DNA from: Flagellimonas abyssi
GTDB lineage: Bacteria; Bacteroidota; Bacteroidia; Flavobacteriales; Flavobacteriaceae
Assembly (NCBI RefSeq): GCF_019457905.1
Contig: NZ_JAHZSV010000003.1
Coordinates: 124,001-188,000 of the forward strand
Direction: 5' to 3'
DNA length: 64,000 nucleotides
Shown here one piece after another: positions 1-9,273 of this stretch (positions are counted from its first letter, which is position 1; each line of letters begins with the position of its first letter). Both the position numbers and the translations under genes were made by a program. The notes under the pieces are model-generated. The model made no database searches. It saw only the letters and a list, made by a program, of their open reading frames with translations, and was not told where the DNA came from.

Positions 1-1769
1 TTTCTTTGGAAAATATGCCCGGCGCCATTGCCGATAATTTTTACACCATGTTCTGGAACGGTGGTGGGCGCACCGTGCCATATTACCATAATATGATCGG
101 TATTCTGACCGAAACGGGACATACCACACCAACCCCTCGATTCTATGACCCCGAAAAACTGCCAAAAACTGTAGCGGGTGGCACCCCTACGGACGGAACG
201 GACATTATGTACCCGGACCCATGGAAAGGTGGTGAATCCCATTTTAGGGATGCCGTGGATTACATGCTTACCGCCACTTGGGCCACTTTGGACCTTGCTG
301 CCGACCGCAAGAGCAATTACCTGTACAACATCTATAAAATGGGTAAATCCGCTGTTGAAAAAGGAAAGAGCGAAGGGTTGTTCGCCTATATCATAAGCAA
401 GGAACAATGGGATTCCTTTGAAGCCGTAAATCTTGTCAACGTGTTGCTCCAAGGAGGAATCGAGGTCGAAAAAGCCACAAAAGATTTTACCGTCAATGGT
501 AAGGAATACGAAGAAGGTTCCTATATAATCTACACAGCACAAGCCTTTAGACCTTACCTGATGGACCTTATGGAAAAACAAAATTATCCAACACGTTTCC
601 AATATCCCGGCGGTCCTCCCGATACCCCATACGATTTGGCAGGATGGACATTGCCAATGCAAATGGGCATCGATGTTGATAAAATTGAAGAATCATTCAA
701 AGCTCCGACGGAGAAAGTCAATGGTCTCGTATCGTATTACGATGGCCAAGTAAACAGGAACGGTTCCTTTGGATATGCCCTTAGTGCAAACACCAATGCT
801 TCCGTGGCGGCAACCAACAAGGTTTTGAAGGCAGGAGGCACGGCATACAAGAGCATGGGCGAATTCAAAGCAGGAAAAGAAACGTTGCCCGCTGGGTCTT
901 ATATTGTTGCCGGGGACAAAGAAATGATAGAATCCCTTGCAGACGAGTACGGTCTTGAATTCACAGGTTTAGCAGCTAAACCAGAGGTGCAATTGAAGAA
1001 AATCCATCTGCCCAAAGTAGGTCTGTACAAATCCTGGGTGGCCAATATGGACGAAGGATGGACCCGTTTTGTAATGGATGAGTACGAATTTGATATGGAT
1101 ACTTTGCACGATGCGGACATCAAGACCAAAGACCTCTCGCAGTATGATGCCATTATCATTCCATCGCAAAGACCAAGTTCCATTTTACATGGACATAGCA
1201 ATTTGAGCATGCCCGAAAAATTCACAGGAGGCATTGGCCTAAAAGGGTCCATGGCGCTTAGCGACTATGTGGATGCAGGTGGAACCTTGATTGCTTTTGA
1301 TGAAGCAAGTGACTTTGTAATAGAACAATTCGGGTTGCCATTGCGCGATGCTGTTGAAGGTGCTGATAGCAAAGATTTCTTTATTCCAGGATCTTTGATC
1401 AAGGCTGGTGTGGACACGTCCCATCCATTGGCCTTTGGTATGAAGGATACCGTTGCCGTTTCATTTAACCGAAGTAGGGCCTTTACCATTGATAAACAAC
1501 GGAAAACAGGTGAAGGAGGCACGGAGGACATCAAAGATGCTCCAGCACCCGATGTTGAGGTAATAGCCACCTATGCCGCCAAAGACCTATTGATGAGTGG
1601 TTGGGCCATGGGCGAAGACCGGTACATTGCCAAAAAGCCAGCCATGGTAAAAGCAAAGTATGGAAAAGGTTCCGCCATTTTGTTCGCGTTCCGGCCACAA
1701 TTTAGGGCGCAGCCTCGCGGCACTTACAAATTGATTTTTAACGCGATTTACGAAGGCGCTTCGGAATAG
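1..1769 (+). CDS. M14-family metallopeptidase, C-terminal part (partial)
   Basis: The reading frame is open to the left edge of the window, so the 5' end and the catalytic zinc domain are missing; the first possible start inside (TTG at 6) is not a real start. The visible 587 residues match the long C-terminal half of Bacteroidota M14-like peptidases. It begins with a region rich in Trp, Gly and Tyr (FWNGGGRTVPYYHNM) that is the tail of the peptidase domain. From about residue 335 (KIHLPKVGLYKSW) there is a class I glutamine-amidotransferase-like alpha/beta domain often found in these proteins. Such proteins are usually exported and act on peptides in the periplasm or outside the cell. A strong hairpin terminator follows 25 bp downstream. 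The family call is by remembered sequence pattern; substrate is unknown. Confidence 0.72.
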   Translation, partial: SLENMPGAIADNFYTMFWNGGGRTVPYYHNMIGILTETGHTTPTPRFYDPEKLPKTVAGGTPTDGTDIMYPDPWKGGESHFRDAVDYMLTATWATLDLAADRKSNYLYNIYKMGKSAVEKGKSEGLFAYIISKEQWDSFEAVNLVNVLLQGGIEVEKATKDFTVNGKEYEEGSYIIYTAQAFRPYLMDLMEKQNYPTRFQYPGGPPDTPYDLAGWTLPMQMGIDVDKIEESFKAPTEKVNGLVSYYDGQVNRNGSFGYALSANTNASVAATNKVLKAGGTAYKSMGEFKAGKETLPAGSYIVAGDKEMIESLADEYGLEFTGLAAKPEVQLKKIHLPKVGLYKSWVANMDEGWTRFVMDEYEFDMDTLHDADIKTKDLSQYDAIIIPSQRPSSILHGHSNLSMPEKFTGGIGLKGSMALSDYVDAGGTLIAFDEASDFVIEQFGLPLRDAVEGADSKDFFIPGSLIKAGVDTSHPLAFGMKDTVAVSFNRSRAFTIDKQRKTGEGGTEDIKDAPAPDVEVIATYAAKDLLMSGWAMGEDRYIAKKPAMVKAKYGKGSAILFAFRPQFRAQPRGTYKLIFNAIYEGASE

Positions 1770-1793
1770 CAGAAAGCATATGAGTATATAAGG

Positions 1794-1827
1794 AAAGGCC
1801 GCATCAAAATTGATGCGGCCTTTTTTT
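1794..1827 (+). terminator. Rho-independent terminator after the M14 peptidase gene
   Basis: A 13-base arm (AAAGGCCGCATCA) pairs with its complement across a short loop and is followed by a run of seven T. It lies 25 bp after the peptidase stop codon and ends that transcript. Confidence 0.88.
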
Positions 1828-1949
1828 GTGTTCGTCTTGTGCGAAATTTAAATAAAATAATCACTGCACCAAAGTGCTTGTAATTTTTTCATCAGTAAAA
1901 CATTCAAAACCCAAGTATCAAATAATATTGGCTAAAAGCTCTGACTAAA

Positions 1950-3614
1950 CTATGAATGGCTTTCGCCCTCCAGTTCCCTTGCAATCCACGCAAAACTGTC
2001 CTGAACCTTAGGAAAAACTTGTTCTATCGGAACCAAATCGGGAATAATGTCAATATTTTCTATGAGCTGTTTGGGCTGTTCCTTCAAACCTGTTAAAACG
2101 GTTTTCACGTTTTTCTTGGATAATTCGAATATAATATTCTCCAAGGCATAGACCCCGGACTGGTCGATATGGGGAACACGATCCATACGTATAACCAGTA
2201 TTTTTATATTCTCGTCAATATTTTTTATTTGATCCTGAAAATAAGTGGAAAAACCAAAAAACAACGGCCCGTTCAAATGTTTTATGTATACATGGTCCTT
2301 GTATCTCTCATAAAAATTCTCCTCGTCAAGCCAAGGCTTTTCACCCTCAAAACCTGCAATGGTACCAACGTCCATGCCTTTTTCCCCAATATCGCTAGCG
2401 CGTTTCATAAACAACAATGCCGCCAAGGTTACCCCGACTCCAACAGCTTGGATCAGACTGCCAAATGTGGTCCATAGTAAGACGATGATCAGCACCACAG
2501 AGTCAGCCTTGGGCATAACCCTCATGTGCCTGATACCACGTTTATCTATAATCTTAAATCCAATAGGAATCAATATTCCTGCCAGTACGGCCAAGGGAAT
2601 ATAAGCTGCTAGCGAACTTAGTCCCAATAAAACGGCCAAAAGAAATGTACCGTGCAAAGCTCCTGAAAGCCTTGTTTTACCACCATTATTGATGTTTACC
2701 ACGGTTCCCTTCGTAGCTCCTGCACCAGGTATGCCCCCAATCAATGCTGCTACCATATTGCCAATACCTTGGCCAATTAGTTCGCGATTGCTATTATGTT
2801 TGGTCTTGGTCATATTATCTGCAATTACCGAGGTCAATAGTGAGTCAATTGAACCCAAAACCGCCAAGACGAGTCCATATTCCAAAACCATAAAATAGGC
2901 TTCACTATCAATACTGAAAAGGCCATCTATTTGCAATGACGGTAATCCCGAAGGTATTTCACCTATGATAGGAACATCCCAATTTATGAAAAAGGAAAAG
3001 ATGGATACGGCAATCAAGGCCACCAGAGCACTGGGCACGGTCTTATTGATTTTTGGAAAGAGGTAATAAATTATCACCGTCATTGCCCCCAAAACCAAAG
3101 CTTGCCAATTAAATTCAGAAAATAATCTGGGCAGATCCGACATTACCTTTACAGTGGATTTTGCCGAATCCAAACCAACGAACGGGAATATTTGCAAGAT
3201 GATGATAATGAGTCCCACACCGCTCATAAAGCCTGAAATTACGGGATATGGAAAATATTTGATATATCCGGCAATGTTTACAAGCCCGAAAATTATCTGC
3301 AATACGCCGCCGACAAAGAAACTCAGAATAATGATGCCCATTGCACTTTCCAAACTTCCTGTCAAATCAACGGCACTGGCCACCAAAGCAGCCGAAACCA
3401 CGGTCATTGGTCCGGTAGGGCCGCTAGCTTGTGTTTTTGTTCCCCCAAACAAGGCGGCAAGTATTCCAATTGCGATTGCACCGTACAGCCCTGAGATTGC
3501 ACCGAGACCGGATTGCACACCAAAAGCCAATGCCAGCGGTAGCGCTACGATGCCCGCCACGAGTCCGCCAGTAAAATCGCCTTTTAAATATTTTGTATCG
3601 TAAAATTTTGCCAT
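1950..3614 (-). CDS. SulP family inorganic anion transporter with STAS domain
   Basis: This 554-aa protein has the SLC26/SulP architecture. About ten to fourteen hydrophobic segments fill residues 15-400, and a cytoplasmic STAS domain occupies about 430-545. The N-terminal region carries the family signature (LALAFGVQSGLGAISGLYGA, then ASGPTGPMTVV). The STAS domain contains the DQSG motif, whose Ser aligns with the phosphorylatable Ser of anti-sigma antagonists. SulP proteins move sulfate, bicarbonate or other anions across the inner membrane, often with sodium or protons. The next complete gene on the same strand is a TauE/SafE-type exporter, which could hint at sulfur anions, but bicarbonate uptake is equally common for marine SulP proteins. 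Substrate is not determined by sequence. Confidence 0.9.
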   Translation of the reverse strand: MAKFYDTKYLKGDFTGGLVAGIVALPLALAFGVQSGLGAISGLYGAIAIGILAALFGGTKTQASGPTGPMTVVSAALVASAVDLTGSLESAMGIIILSFFVGGVLQIIFGLVNIAGYIKYFPYPVISGFMSGVGLIIIILQIFPFVGLDSAKSTVKVMSDLPRLFSEFNWQALVLGAMTVIIYYLFPKINKTVPSALVALIAVSIFSFFINWDVPIIGEIPSGLPSLQIDGLFSIDSEAYFMVLEYGLVLAVLGSIDSLLTSVIADNMTKTKHNSNRELIGQGIGNMVAALIGGIPGAGATKGTVVNINNGGKTRLSGALHGTFLLAVLLGLSSLAAYIPLAVLAGILIPIGFKIIDKRGIRHMRVMPKADSVVLIIVLLWTTFGSLIQAVGVGVTLAALLFMKRASDIGEKGMDVGTIAGFEGEKPWLDEENFYERYKDHVYIKHLNGPLFFGFSTYFQDQIKNIDENIKILVIRMDRVPHIDQSGVYALENIIFELSKKNVKTVLTGLKEQPKQLIENIDIIPDLVPIEQVFPKVQDSFAWIARELEGESHS

Positions 3615-3670
3615 AATTGGTTAGGTTCTATTGTGAGTTTTATTTTACTTGAAATTTACAACTTTCGAAA

Positions 3671-3856
3671 TTAACCCTCGAGCCTTTGGTCCTTTATCTT
3701 GGTCTCAGGACATTCATTGTTACATAAATATCTATCGGCATGCGCCTTGTCCACTACTCTACGGATTGGTTCGACCATGTTCTTGAAATTCCCATCCGAC
3801 CAGACAATTCTTTGCTGTGGTCCATGGCCAACTCCTGCGGAATCTTCATGAACGAA
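3671..3856 (-). pseudogene. Open frame without start, possible gene remnant
   Basis: Between the SulP and TauE/SafE genes the minus strand holds about 61 codons free of stops, bounded upstream by TGA. The only ATG inside (3776-3778) would give 35 residues. The translation looks like real protein (it includes QQRIVWSDGNFKNMVEPIRR and a CNNEC motif), but I do not recognise a family. It may be the 3' end of a decayed gene, or a short protein starting at 3778. No frameshifted continuation was found upstream. Confidence 0.25.
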
Positions 3857-3903
3857 TCATATTAGAAGAAATAGAGTTTCAAAAAAAGCAAAGGAAAAAA
3901 AGG

Positions 3904-4659
3904 TTATTTAAACAAAATCGCCACCGCACCGATTGCCGTCACGATCAAAATAAAGCGCTTATAATTCTTTTCGTTGATTTTCTTCACCAAGAAAACACCC
4001 AAAACCAAACCAATAAGAATGGCGGGCAGTAGCCTTAAGTTGATCAGAAGGCTTTCAACCGTAACCGTTTTCCAAACAAATACATGAAAAGGAAGTTTGA
4101 ATAAATTAGTGATGAAGAACAGCCACGCGGCCGTACCCACAAATTCGTTCTTGGGCAATCGCATTGCCAAAAAGAAAATATTGGTGAAGGCCCCGGCCAA
4201 GTTGCCGATCATGGTACAGATTCCTGCCAAAATTCCCATGGAGCCCGAAAACAACCAATGGGTGGGCACGGTTTGGGACTTTCTTCTGTCCCACCAAATG
4301 AGCATCGCCAAACTTATAAATATCACGATCACCATTCCCCATTTAAATTCCCATTCAGGGAGGTCCTTGCCGACCAAAACCCCGATGAGTATTCCAAGAA
4401 TCATCCATGGAATAAACTTAAAAATATATTTCCATTGGGCATGCCGGTTGTAATAGACCACCGCAAAAATATCCCCAACAATGAGAAGTGGAATAAAAAG
4501 CCCCGTGGAAGCTCTCGAGCCAAAGGCCAAGGCCATAAGGGTCACATTGAAAATGGACATCCCCTTAAGCCCTGCTTTGGAGACCCCCATTAAAAAGGCA
4601 GCAGTAGCGGCCATGGTCCATGCAGCAACAGAAATATCCGAAAAAGTTGAAAGAAACAT
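3904..4659 (-). CDS. TauE/SafE (TSUP) family sulfite/organosulfonate exporter-like membrane protein
   Basis: A 251-aa integral membrane protein with about seven to eight hydrophobic segments in two similar halves, the usual size and layout of TSUP proteins. The first half includes AAFLMGVSKAGLKGMS and the second GSMGILAGICTMIGNLAG; the G-x-x-G-x-GG-like repeats are typical of the family. TSUP proteins export or import small sulfur or carboxylate compounds such as sulfite, sulfonates or sulfoacetate, driven by ion gradients. Its own promoter must lie in the 69 bp shared with the divergent sodium symporter gene. The link to the SulP gene is suggestive only. Confidence 0.85.
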   Translation of the reverse strand: MFLSTFSDISVAAWTMAATAAFLMGVSKAGLKGMSIFNVTLMALAFGSRASTGLFIPLLIVGDIFAVVYYNRHAQWKYIFKFIPWMILGILIGVLVGKDLPEWEFKWGMVIVIFISLAMLIWWDRRKSQTVPTHWLFSGSMGILAGICTMIGNLAGAFTNIFFLAMRLPKNEFVGTAAWLFFITNLFKLPFHVFVWKTVTVESLLINLRLLPAILIGLVLGVFLVKKINEKNYKRFILIVTAIGAVAILFK

Positions 4660-4728
4660 GAGGATTTTTTTGCAGGTTCACAAAAGTAACCCAAAAAAAC
4701 TATCTTTAACTCCAGCCAAACTAAACAA

Positions 4729-6537
4729 ATGAAATTAGAGCTTTTAGATTACACCATCATTTTTGGATTTTTTGCCCTAGTCCTTTTCATTGGAGTATAT
4801 GTTTCAAAAAAATCCGGACAAAATTCAACAGAGTACTTTTTATCTGGCCGAAGTATGCCCTGGTGGCTTTTGGGGTTGTCCATGGTCGCAACCACTTTTT
4901 CGACCGATACGCCCAACTTGGTCACCGATTTGGTCCGCTCCAATGGAGTTTCGGGAAACTGGGGATGGTGGTGCTTTTTGTTGACAGGGATGTTGACCGT
5001 TTTTGTGTACGCCAAGCTTTGGAGAAAATCCAATGTGAAAACGGATCTGGAATTTTACGAATTGCGATATGGGGGGAAGGCAGCAAGCTTTTTAAGAAAG
5101 TTCAGGGCCATTTATCTTGGGGTATTGTTTAATGTAATCACCATGGCTTCCGTCACCTTGGCCGCTATAAAGATAGGTGGCGTTATGTTGGGGCTGGAGC
5201 CTTGGGTAACCGTGGTAAGTGCAGGCCTGATCACTGTTGTTTTTAGTGCTCTTGGTGGATTTAAGGGCGTTGTCTATAGTGATTTTTTCCTGTTTTTTAT
5301 GGCAATGGCGGGTGCAATAGGGGCAGCATATTACCTTGTTAATTTGCCCGAAGTAGGCGGATTGCAAGCAGTTTTAGAGAATGAAAACGTAAAAGATAAA
5401 TTGGGCATACTTCCCGATTTTAGCGATAAAAAAGCCTTGATCACCGCACTGATCATACCCTTGGCGGTACAATGGTGGAGTTCTTGGTACCCTGGCGGGG
5501 AACCTGGTGGCGGTGGCTATATCGCACAACGAATGTTAGCGGCAAAAAATGAAAACCACGCCATTGGGGCCACCTTCTTCTTTAATATTATGCACTATGC
5601 GCTAAGACCTTGGCCATGGATTTTGGTCGCTTTGGCATCTTTGGTGGTCTATCCGGACATAGCAAGCATACACGAAGCATTCCCCAATGTGACGGAAGAT
5701 AAGTTAGGACATGACTTGGCTTATTCCGCTATGATGACAAAACTGCCGACAGGTCTTTTAGGTGTGGTTCTAGCCTCTCTGGTGGCGGCCTATATGTCCA
5801 CAATTTCAACCCAATTGAACTGGGGGTCGTCCTACATAGTATATGACTTCTATAAGCAACAGATAAATCCAGAAGCCACAGAAAAACAAATGGTAAATGT
5901 GGGACGGATTTCCACCGTACTATTAATGGTATTGAGTGCGTTTTTGGCGTTGGCCCTACAGGATGCCATGGGTGTTTTCAATCTATTATTGTCTTTTGGC
6001 GCAGGAACCGGACTAATTTTCATATTAAGGTGGTTCTGGTGGCGCATCAACGCTTGGAGTGAAATTACGGCCATGTTTTCTTCAGGTATCCTAGCGGTTT
6101 TATTGGAGACAACTCCTTTGAGAGGGTATCTGTTTTCCCCCGAGACCGGAATTTTTCCAGAATGGGCCGATTTGCCATTTATAATGTTAGTGACGACAAT
6201 TATATGGCTAACGGCCACATTTGTAACCCAACCAGAAAGCAAAGAGGTGCTTCGAAGCTTCTATCTAAAAATTCAACCAGGAGGTCCGGGCTGGGCCAAA
6301 ATTGTGGATGAAGCCAAAGAGGACAACGTGGAAATAGTCAAGACCAACGAAAAGTGGAGCGTACCATCCGGAATCAAAGCGATGTTATCTGGCGTTGTAT
6401 TGATTTACTCCATCATGTTTGCCACTGGCTATTGGATTTATGGGGAATATCAACTGGCCATCATCCTCACCATTGTGGTCGCCCTTTCCGCTTTTGTACT
6501 ATTAAAGGTATGGCAAGGAATGAAAAATGTGTTATAG
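4729..6537 (+). CDS. Sodium:solute symporter family (SSS) transporter
   Basis: A 602-aa protein of the SLC5/SSS family. It begins with a transmembrane helix (DYTIIFGFFALVLFIGVYVS) and the characteristic loop STEYFLSGRSMPWW, followed by helices carrying the sodium-site region (STDTPNLVTDLV). About thirteen to fourteen helices are visible, including the AAYMSTISTQLNWGSSY segment typical of the fifth repeat helix. It takes up an organic solute with sodium across the inner membrane. The start ATG at 4729 sits just upstream of the first helix. The gene converges on ribE with only 8 bp between stop codons. Sugar, carboxylate and amino-acid substrates are all possible. Confidence 0.9.
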   Translation: MKLELLDYTIIFGFFALVLFIGVYVSKKSGQNSTEYFLSGRSMPWWLLGLSMVATTFSTDTPNLVTDLVRSNGVSGNWGWWCFLLTGMLTVFVYAKLWRKSNVKTDLEFYELRYGGKAASFLRKFRAIYLGVLFNVITMASVTLAAIKIGGVMLGLEPWVTVVSAGLITVVFSALGGFKGVVYSDFFLFFMAMAGAIGAAYYLVNLPEVGGLQAVLENENVKDKLGILPDFSDKKALITALIIPLAVQWWSSWYPGGEPGGGGYIAQRMLAAKNENHAIGATFFFNIMHYALRPWPWILVALASLVVYPDIASIHEAFPNVTEDKLGHDLAYSAMMTKLPTGLLGVVLASLVAAYMSTISTQLNWGSSYIVYDFYKQQINPEATEKQMVNVGRISTVLLMVLSAFLALALQDAMGVFNLLLSFGAGTGLIFILRWFWWRINAWSEITAMFSSGILAVLLETTPLRGYLFSPETGIFPEWADLPFIMLVTTIIWLTATFVTQPESKEVLRSFYLKIQPGGPGWAKIVDEAKEDNVEIVKTNEKWSVPSGIKAMLSGVVLIYSIMFATGYWIYGEYQLAIILTIVVALSAFVLLKVWQGMKNVL

Positions 6538-6545
6538 CTAGTTGG

Positions 6546-7136
6546 CTACCCTCTTAACTCCAATAGTCTAGAGACGTACTTCCCGACCACATCGAACTCC
6601 AAGTTTATGGTGTCACCTACTTTGTAGGTATGGAAACGTGTGTGCTCGTGTGTATAAGGAATAATCGCAACACTAAAACTGTCTTTTTTGGAATCCACAA
6701 CGGTTAAGCTAACCCCATCGACCGTGATGGAACCTTTTTCGATGGTCACATTATTCAGCTTAGGGTCGTATGCAAATGTGTAGACCCAACTTCCATCTTT
6801 TTCCTCAATGAATGTACAAGAGGCCGTTTGGTCTACGTGCCCTTGAACAATATGTCCATCCAAACGCGCGCCGAGCAACATGGCCCGCTCCAAATTGACC
6901 AGCTCACCAACCTTCAGGTCGCCTAAATTGGTTTTGCTCAGGGTTTCTTCGATTGCTGTTACGGTATACTGATCGGCATCCATGGAAACCACGGTAAGGC
7001 ATACCCCGTTGTGCGAAACACTCTGGTCTATTTTTAATTCAGAAGTAATTGTGGAGGATACAGTAATATGAAGATTCCCTCCCTCTTTTTCCAGCTTTTC
7101 AACTTTCCCCAAAGTCTCTATGATTCCTGTGAACAT
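6546..7136 (-). CDS. ribE: Riboflavin synthase, alpha subunit
   Basis: This enzyme turns two molecules of 6,7-dimethyl-8-ribityllumazine into riboflavin, the last step of riboflavin synthesis. The start was set at ATG 7134-7136 because the family begins MFTGIIETLG, while an upstream in-frame start at 7187 would add 17 unrelated residues. The resulting 196-aa protein shows the expected duplicated lumazine-binding domains: VSHNGVCLTV near residue 50 and the matching ITVDGVSLTVVDS near 145. Two GHIVQGHVDQ-like and GELVNLERA elements between them are also typical. The gene is divergent from pdxA, and -7 elements for both lie in the 58-bp gap. Confidence 0.95.
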   Translation of the reverse strand: MFTGIIETLGKVEKLEKEGGNLHITVSSTITSELKIDQSVSHNGVCLTVVSMDADQYTVTAIEETLSKTNLGDLKVGELVNLERAMLLGARLDGHIVQGHVDQTASCTFIEEKDGSWVYTFAYDPKLNNVTIEKGSITVDGVSLTVVDSKKDSFSVAIIPYTHEHTRFHTYKVGDTINLEFDVVGKYVSRLLELRG

Positions 7137-7153
7137 GTGTCTTATTAATTGAC

Positions 7154-7161
7154 TAGTTTTG
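7154..7161 (+). promoter_or_regulatory. Candidate -7 element for pdxA
   Basis: TAGTTTTG matches the Bacteroidota TAnnTTTG -7 consensus 33 bp before the pdxA start. No TTG was found at the ideal -33 distance, so support is partial. Confidence 0.35.
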
Positions 7162-7166
7162 TAGTG

Positions 7167-7174
7167 CAAAAGTA
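7167..7174 (-). promoter_or_regulatory. Candidate -7 element for ribE
   Basis: On the minus strand this reads TACTTTTG, a full match to TAnnTTTG, about 30 bp before the ribE ATG. It lies 5 bp from the opposing pdxA -7 element, so the two core promoters overlap. Confidence 0.4.
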
Positions 7175-7194
7175 GCCATAACGGCATTCATTTT

Positions 7195-8247
7195 ATGAAG
7201 GAAACAGAAAAAATCAGGTTAGGGATATCCATTGGGGACATTAACGGTATCGGATGCGAAGTTGCGTTAAAAACATTTGAGGATGCAAGAATGTTGGACT
7301 TTTGCACACCTGTACTATTTGCCTCCAACAAGATTGTTTCACAACAAATCAAAGATTTTGGGCTGGACATCAAGTTCAATGGTGTACGTGATGCAGACCA
7401 AGCCCTGGACGGAAAAGTCAATATTGTAAATATTAGCAAGGAAGTTCCCAATTTGGAATATGGGCAGGCGACAAAGGAAGCGGGTGAATTTGCCATTACA
7501 TCATTGAAGGCCGCTGTGAATGCCCTTAAAGAAAATAAGATCGATGTTTTGGTCACGGCCCCAATCAACAAAAACAATATTCAGTCCGAAGATTTCAAAT
7601 TCCCCGGTCATACGGACTTCTTGGCCCAAGAACTGAAAGGTGAAAGCCTTATGTTTATGGTGACCAACGAACTTCGTGTTGGTTTGCTTACCGACCACAT
7701 TGCAGTAAAGGAGGTGGCAAAGGCCATAACTCCAAACCTTATTCGGAACAAAGTCGCCACCATGGAGGAATCCCTAAAAATGGATTTTGGCATCCGTAAA
7801 CCCAAAATTGCCCTGTTGGGCATTAATCCGCACAGCGGAGACAACGGAACCATTGGAGAAGAAGATGATAAAATTTTGAAACCGACCATTAAAGAATTGT
7901 TCAACAAGGGAACATTGGTGTACGGCCCCTACTCGGCCGACAGCTTTTTTGGTTCGGACAACCATAAAAATTTCGATGCCATACTAGCGGCATACCACGA
8001 TCAAGGATTGATTCCGTTCAAGACCCTTTCCTTTGGCAAGGGCGTGAATTACACCGCGGGGCTGGACAAAGTCCGAACCTCTCCCGATCACGGTACCGCC
8101 TACGAAATTGCAGGTAACGGCAAAGCAGATGAAAGCTCTTTTAAAGAAGCGGTTTTTACTGCCATTCAAGTTTTTAAACATCGTACTGAATATCAGGAAC
8201 TGACCGAAAACCCACTAAAAAAGCAGAAAATCAAGCGTGGAGGGTAA
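7195..8247 (+). CDS. pdxA: 4-hydroxythreonine-4-phosphate dehydrogenase
   Basis: PdxA oxidises 4-phosphohydroxy-L-threonine with NAD in the DXP-dependent pathway to pyridoxal phosphate (vitamin B6). The 350-aa length is normal. Family motifs are clear: GISIGDINGIGCEV at the N-terminus, TAPINKNN near residue 122, the metal-binding FPGHTDFLA that follows, LLTDHIAVKEV, GINPHSGDNG near 205, and the C-terminal metal/NAD region AAYHDQGLIPFKTL followed by TSPDHGTAYEIAG. Metal-ligand histidines are present in the PGHTDFL, TDHIAV and YHDQG motifs. The ATG at 7195 is correct because the conserved core starts within ten residues. Confidence 0.95.
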   Translation: MKETEKIRLGISIGDINGIGCEVALKTFEDARMLDFCTPVLFASNKIVSQQIKDFGLDIKFNGVRDADQALDGKVNIVNISKEVPNLEYGQATKEAGEFAITSLKAAVNALKENKIDVLVTAPINKNNIQSEDFKFPGHTDFLAQELKGESLMFMVTNELRVGLLTDHIAVKEVAKAITPNLIRNKVATMEESLKMDFGIRKPKIALLGINPHSGDNGTIGEEDDKILKPTIKELFNKGTLVYGPYSADSFFGSDNHKNFDAILAAYHDQGLIPFKTLSFGKGVNYTAGLDKVRTSPDHGTAYEIAGNGKADESSFKEAVFTAIQVFKHRTEYQELTENPLKKQKIKRGG

Positions 8248-8285
8248 AAAGTTACATTCATTTTGGATATTTGTTGTAGCAAGAA

Positions 8286-8315
8286 TTGCAGTTTTGTAAA
8301 TTAGTAGTATCTTTG
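8286..8315 (+). promoter_or_regulatory. Promoter of the DUF177-rpmF-fabH-acc cluster
   Basis: TTG at 8286-8288 and TATCTTTG at 8308-8315 are separated by 19 bp, matching the Bacteroidota sigma-A consensus (TTG, about 19 bp, TAnnTTTG). It precedes the DUF177 start by about 45 bp. This also argues against the longer reading frame that begins on the -33 TTG. Confidence 0.65.
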
Positions 8316-8360
8316 CACCCGCCTTTAAAGGCTGGTACACAAACCTTAAGTGTAGAAATG

Positions 8361-8891
8361 ATGAAGCTGAAAGAGTTTAATATCCCTTTTTCAGGTCTGA
8401 AGCTGGGAAAACATAACTTTGTGTACGAGATTGATGATGCGTTCTTTGAATCTTTTGACTACCAAGAATTTAACGGAGCTTCCGTTCATGTAGATGCCAT
8501 TTTGGAAAAAATGAGCACCATGATGGAACTTCAGATTGAAGCGGAGGGAACCATAAACGTGGATTGTGATCTAACGGGCGAACCATTTGACCAACCTATT
8601 GATTCCAAATTAAAACTAGTCGTCAAGTTTGGCGAAGAGTATAATGATGAAGACGATGAAATCCTCATCATTCCACATGGAGAACACCAATTCAATATTG
8701 CACAGTACATATACGAAATGTTGGTGCTGGCCGTTCCACAAAAAAGGGTTCACCCCGGCGTGGAAGATGGCACATTGCAATCGGACATCTTGGACAAGCT
8801 CGAAGAGCTTCAGCCAAAAGAGAACACAAAACCATCAGAAGACACAGATCCCAGGTGGGACGATTTAAAAAAGTTACTAACGGATAAATAG
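8361..8891 (+). CDS. YceD/DUF177 family protein
   Basis: The 176-aa product starts at ATG 8361 (or 8358, one residue longer); a start at 8286 is rejected because it overlaps the promoter. DUF177 (YceD) proteins are almost always encoded directly upstream of rpmF, as here, and are linked to large rRNA accumulation and ribosome assembly. Visible features are the [18 protein letters not shown]-terminus and a central [18 protein letters not shown] strand pair, where many relatives have a metal-binding CxxC and this one has a single Cys. An acidic stretch ([10 protein letters not shown]) and a C-terminal [10 protein letters not shown] motif typical of the family complete it. The stop is 7 bp before rpmF. 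Confidence 0.85.
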   Translation: MKLKEFNIPFSGLKLGKHNFVYEIDDAFFESFDYQEFNGASVHVDAILEKMSTMMELQIEAEGTINVDCDLTGEPFDQPIDSKLKLVVKFGEEYNDEDDEILIIPHGEHQFNIAQYIYEMLVLAVPQKRVHPGVEDGTLQSDILDKLEELQPKENTKPSEDTDPRWDDLKKLLTDK

Positions 8892-8898
8892 GTTTATA

Positions 8899-9099
8899 AT
8901 GGCACATCCTAAAAGAAAAATATCAAAAACCAGAAGGGACAAAAGAAGAACCCACTACAAAGCAGTTGCGCCAACAATCGCCAAGGACTCAACAACAGGT
9001 GAAATGCACTTGTTCCACAGAGCTCACTGGCACGAAGGCAAATTGTACTACAGAGGTCAGGTTTTGATCGACAAAACAGAAGAGGAAACAGCGGCCTAA
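8899..9099 (+). CDS. rpmF: 50S ribosomal protein L32
   Basis: A 66-aa basic protein beginning [20 protein letters not shown], the near-invariant bL32 N-terminus. The zinc-binding cysteines found in many bacteria are absent, as is common in Bacteroidota (C-minus form). Its position between DUF177 and fabH is the classic arrangement. A terminator follows 24 bp downstream, so expression is partly separated from fabH. Confidence 0.97.
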   Translation: MAHPKRKISKTRRDKRRTHYKAVAPTIAKDSTTGEMHLFHRAHWHEGKLYYRGQVLIDKTEEETAA

Positions 9100-9122
9100 C
9101 CGCAAACACCTTAAAATAAAGC

Positions 9123-9155
9123 AACTCCCGTTCAATAAGTATCGGGAGTTTTTTT
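9123..9155 (+). terminator. Rho-independent terminator after rpmF
   Basis: AACTCCCG pairs with CGGGAGTT across a 12-base loop and is followed by several T. It separates DUF177-rpmF from fabH-accB-accC, perhaps as a partial stop. Confidence 0.82.
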
Positions 9156-9184
9156 ATGGGCCCACGTTAACACCCAAAAACGAT

Positions 9185-9192
9185 TAATTTTG
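9185..9192 (+). promoter_or_regulatory. Candidate -7 element for fabH
   Basis: TAATTTTG fits TAnnTTTG and lies 82 bp before the fabH ATG, just after the rpmF terminator. No well-spaced TTG at -33 was seen. Confidence 0.35.
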
Positions 9193-9273
9193 CCCATAAA
9201 GTCATATAAAATGACTAATTTTCACCGCTTTTGGGTCAAATTTGATTCTTTTTGACAATAAAGAGAGGCTAAA

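Noticed and set aside
899..1570. Minus-strand open frames inside the M14 peptidase gene
   Set aside because: They are antisense to a clear coding sequence with family motifs and have no motif or gene context of their own.
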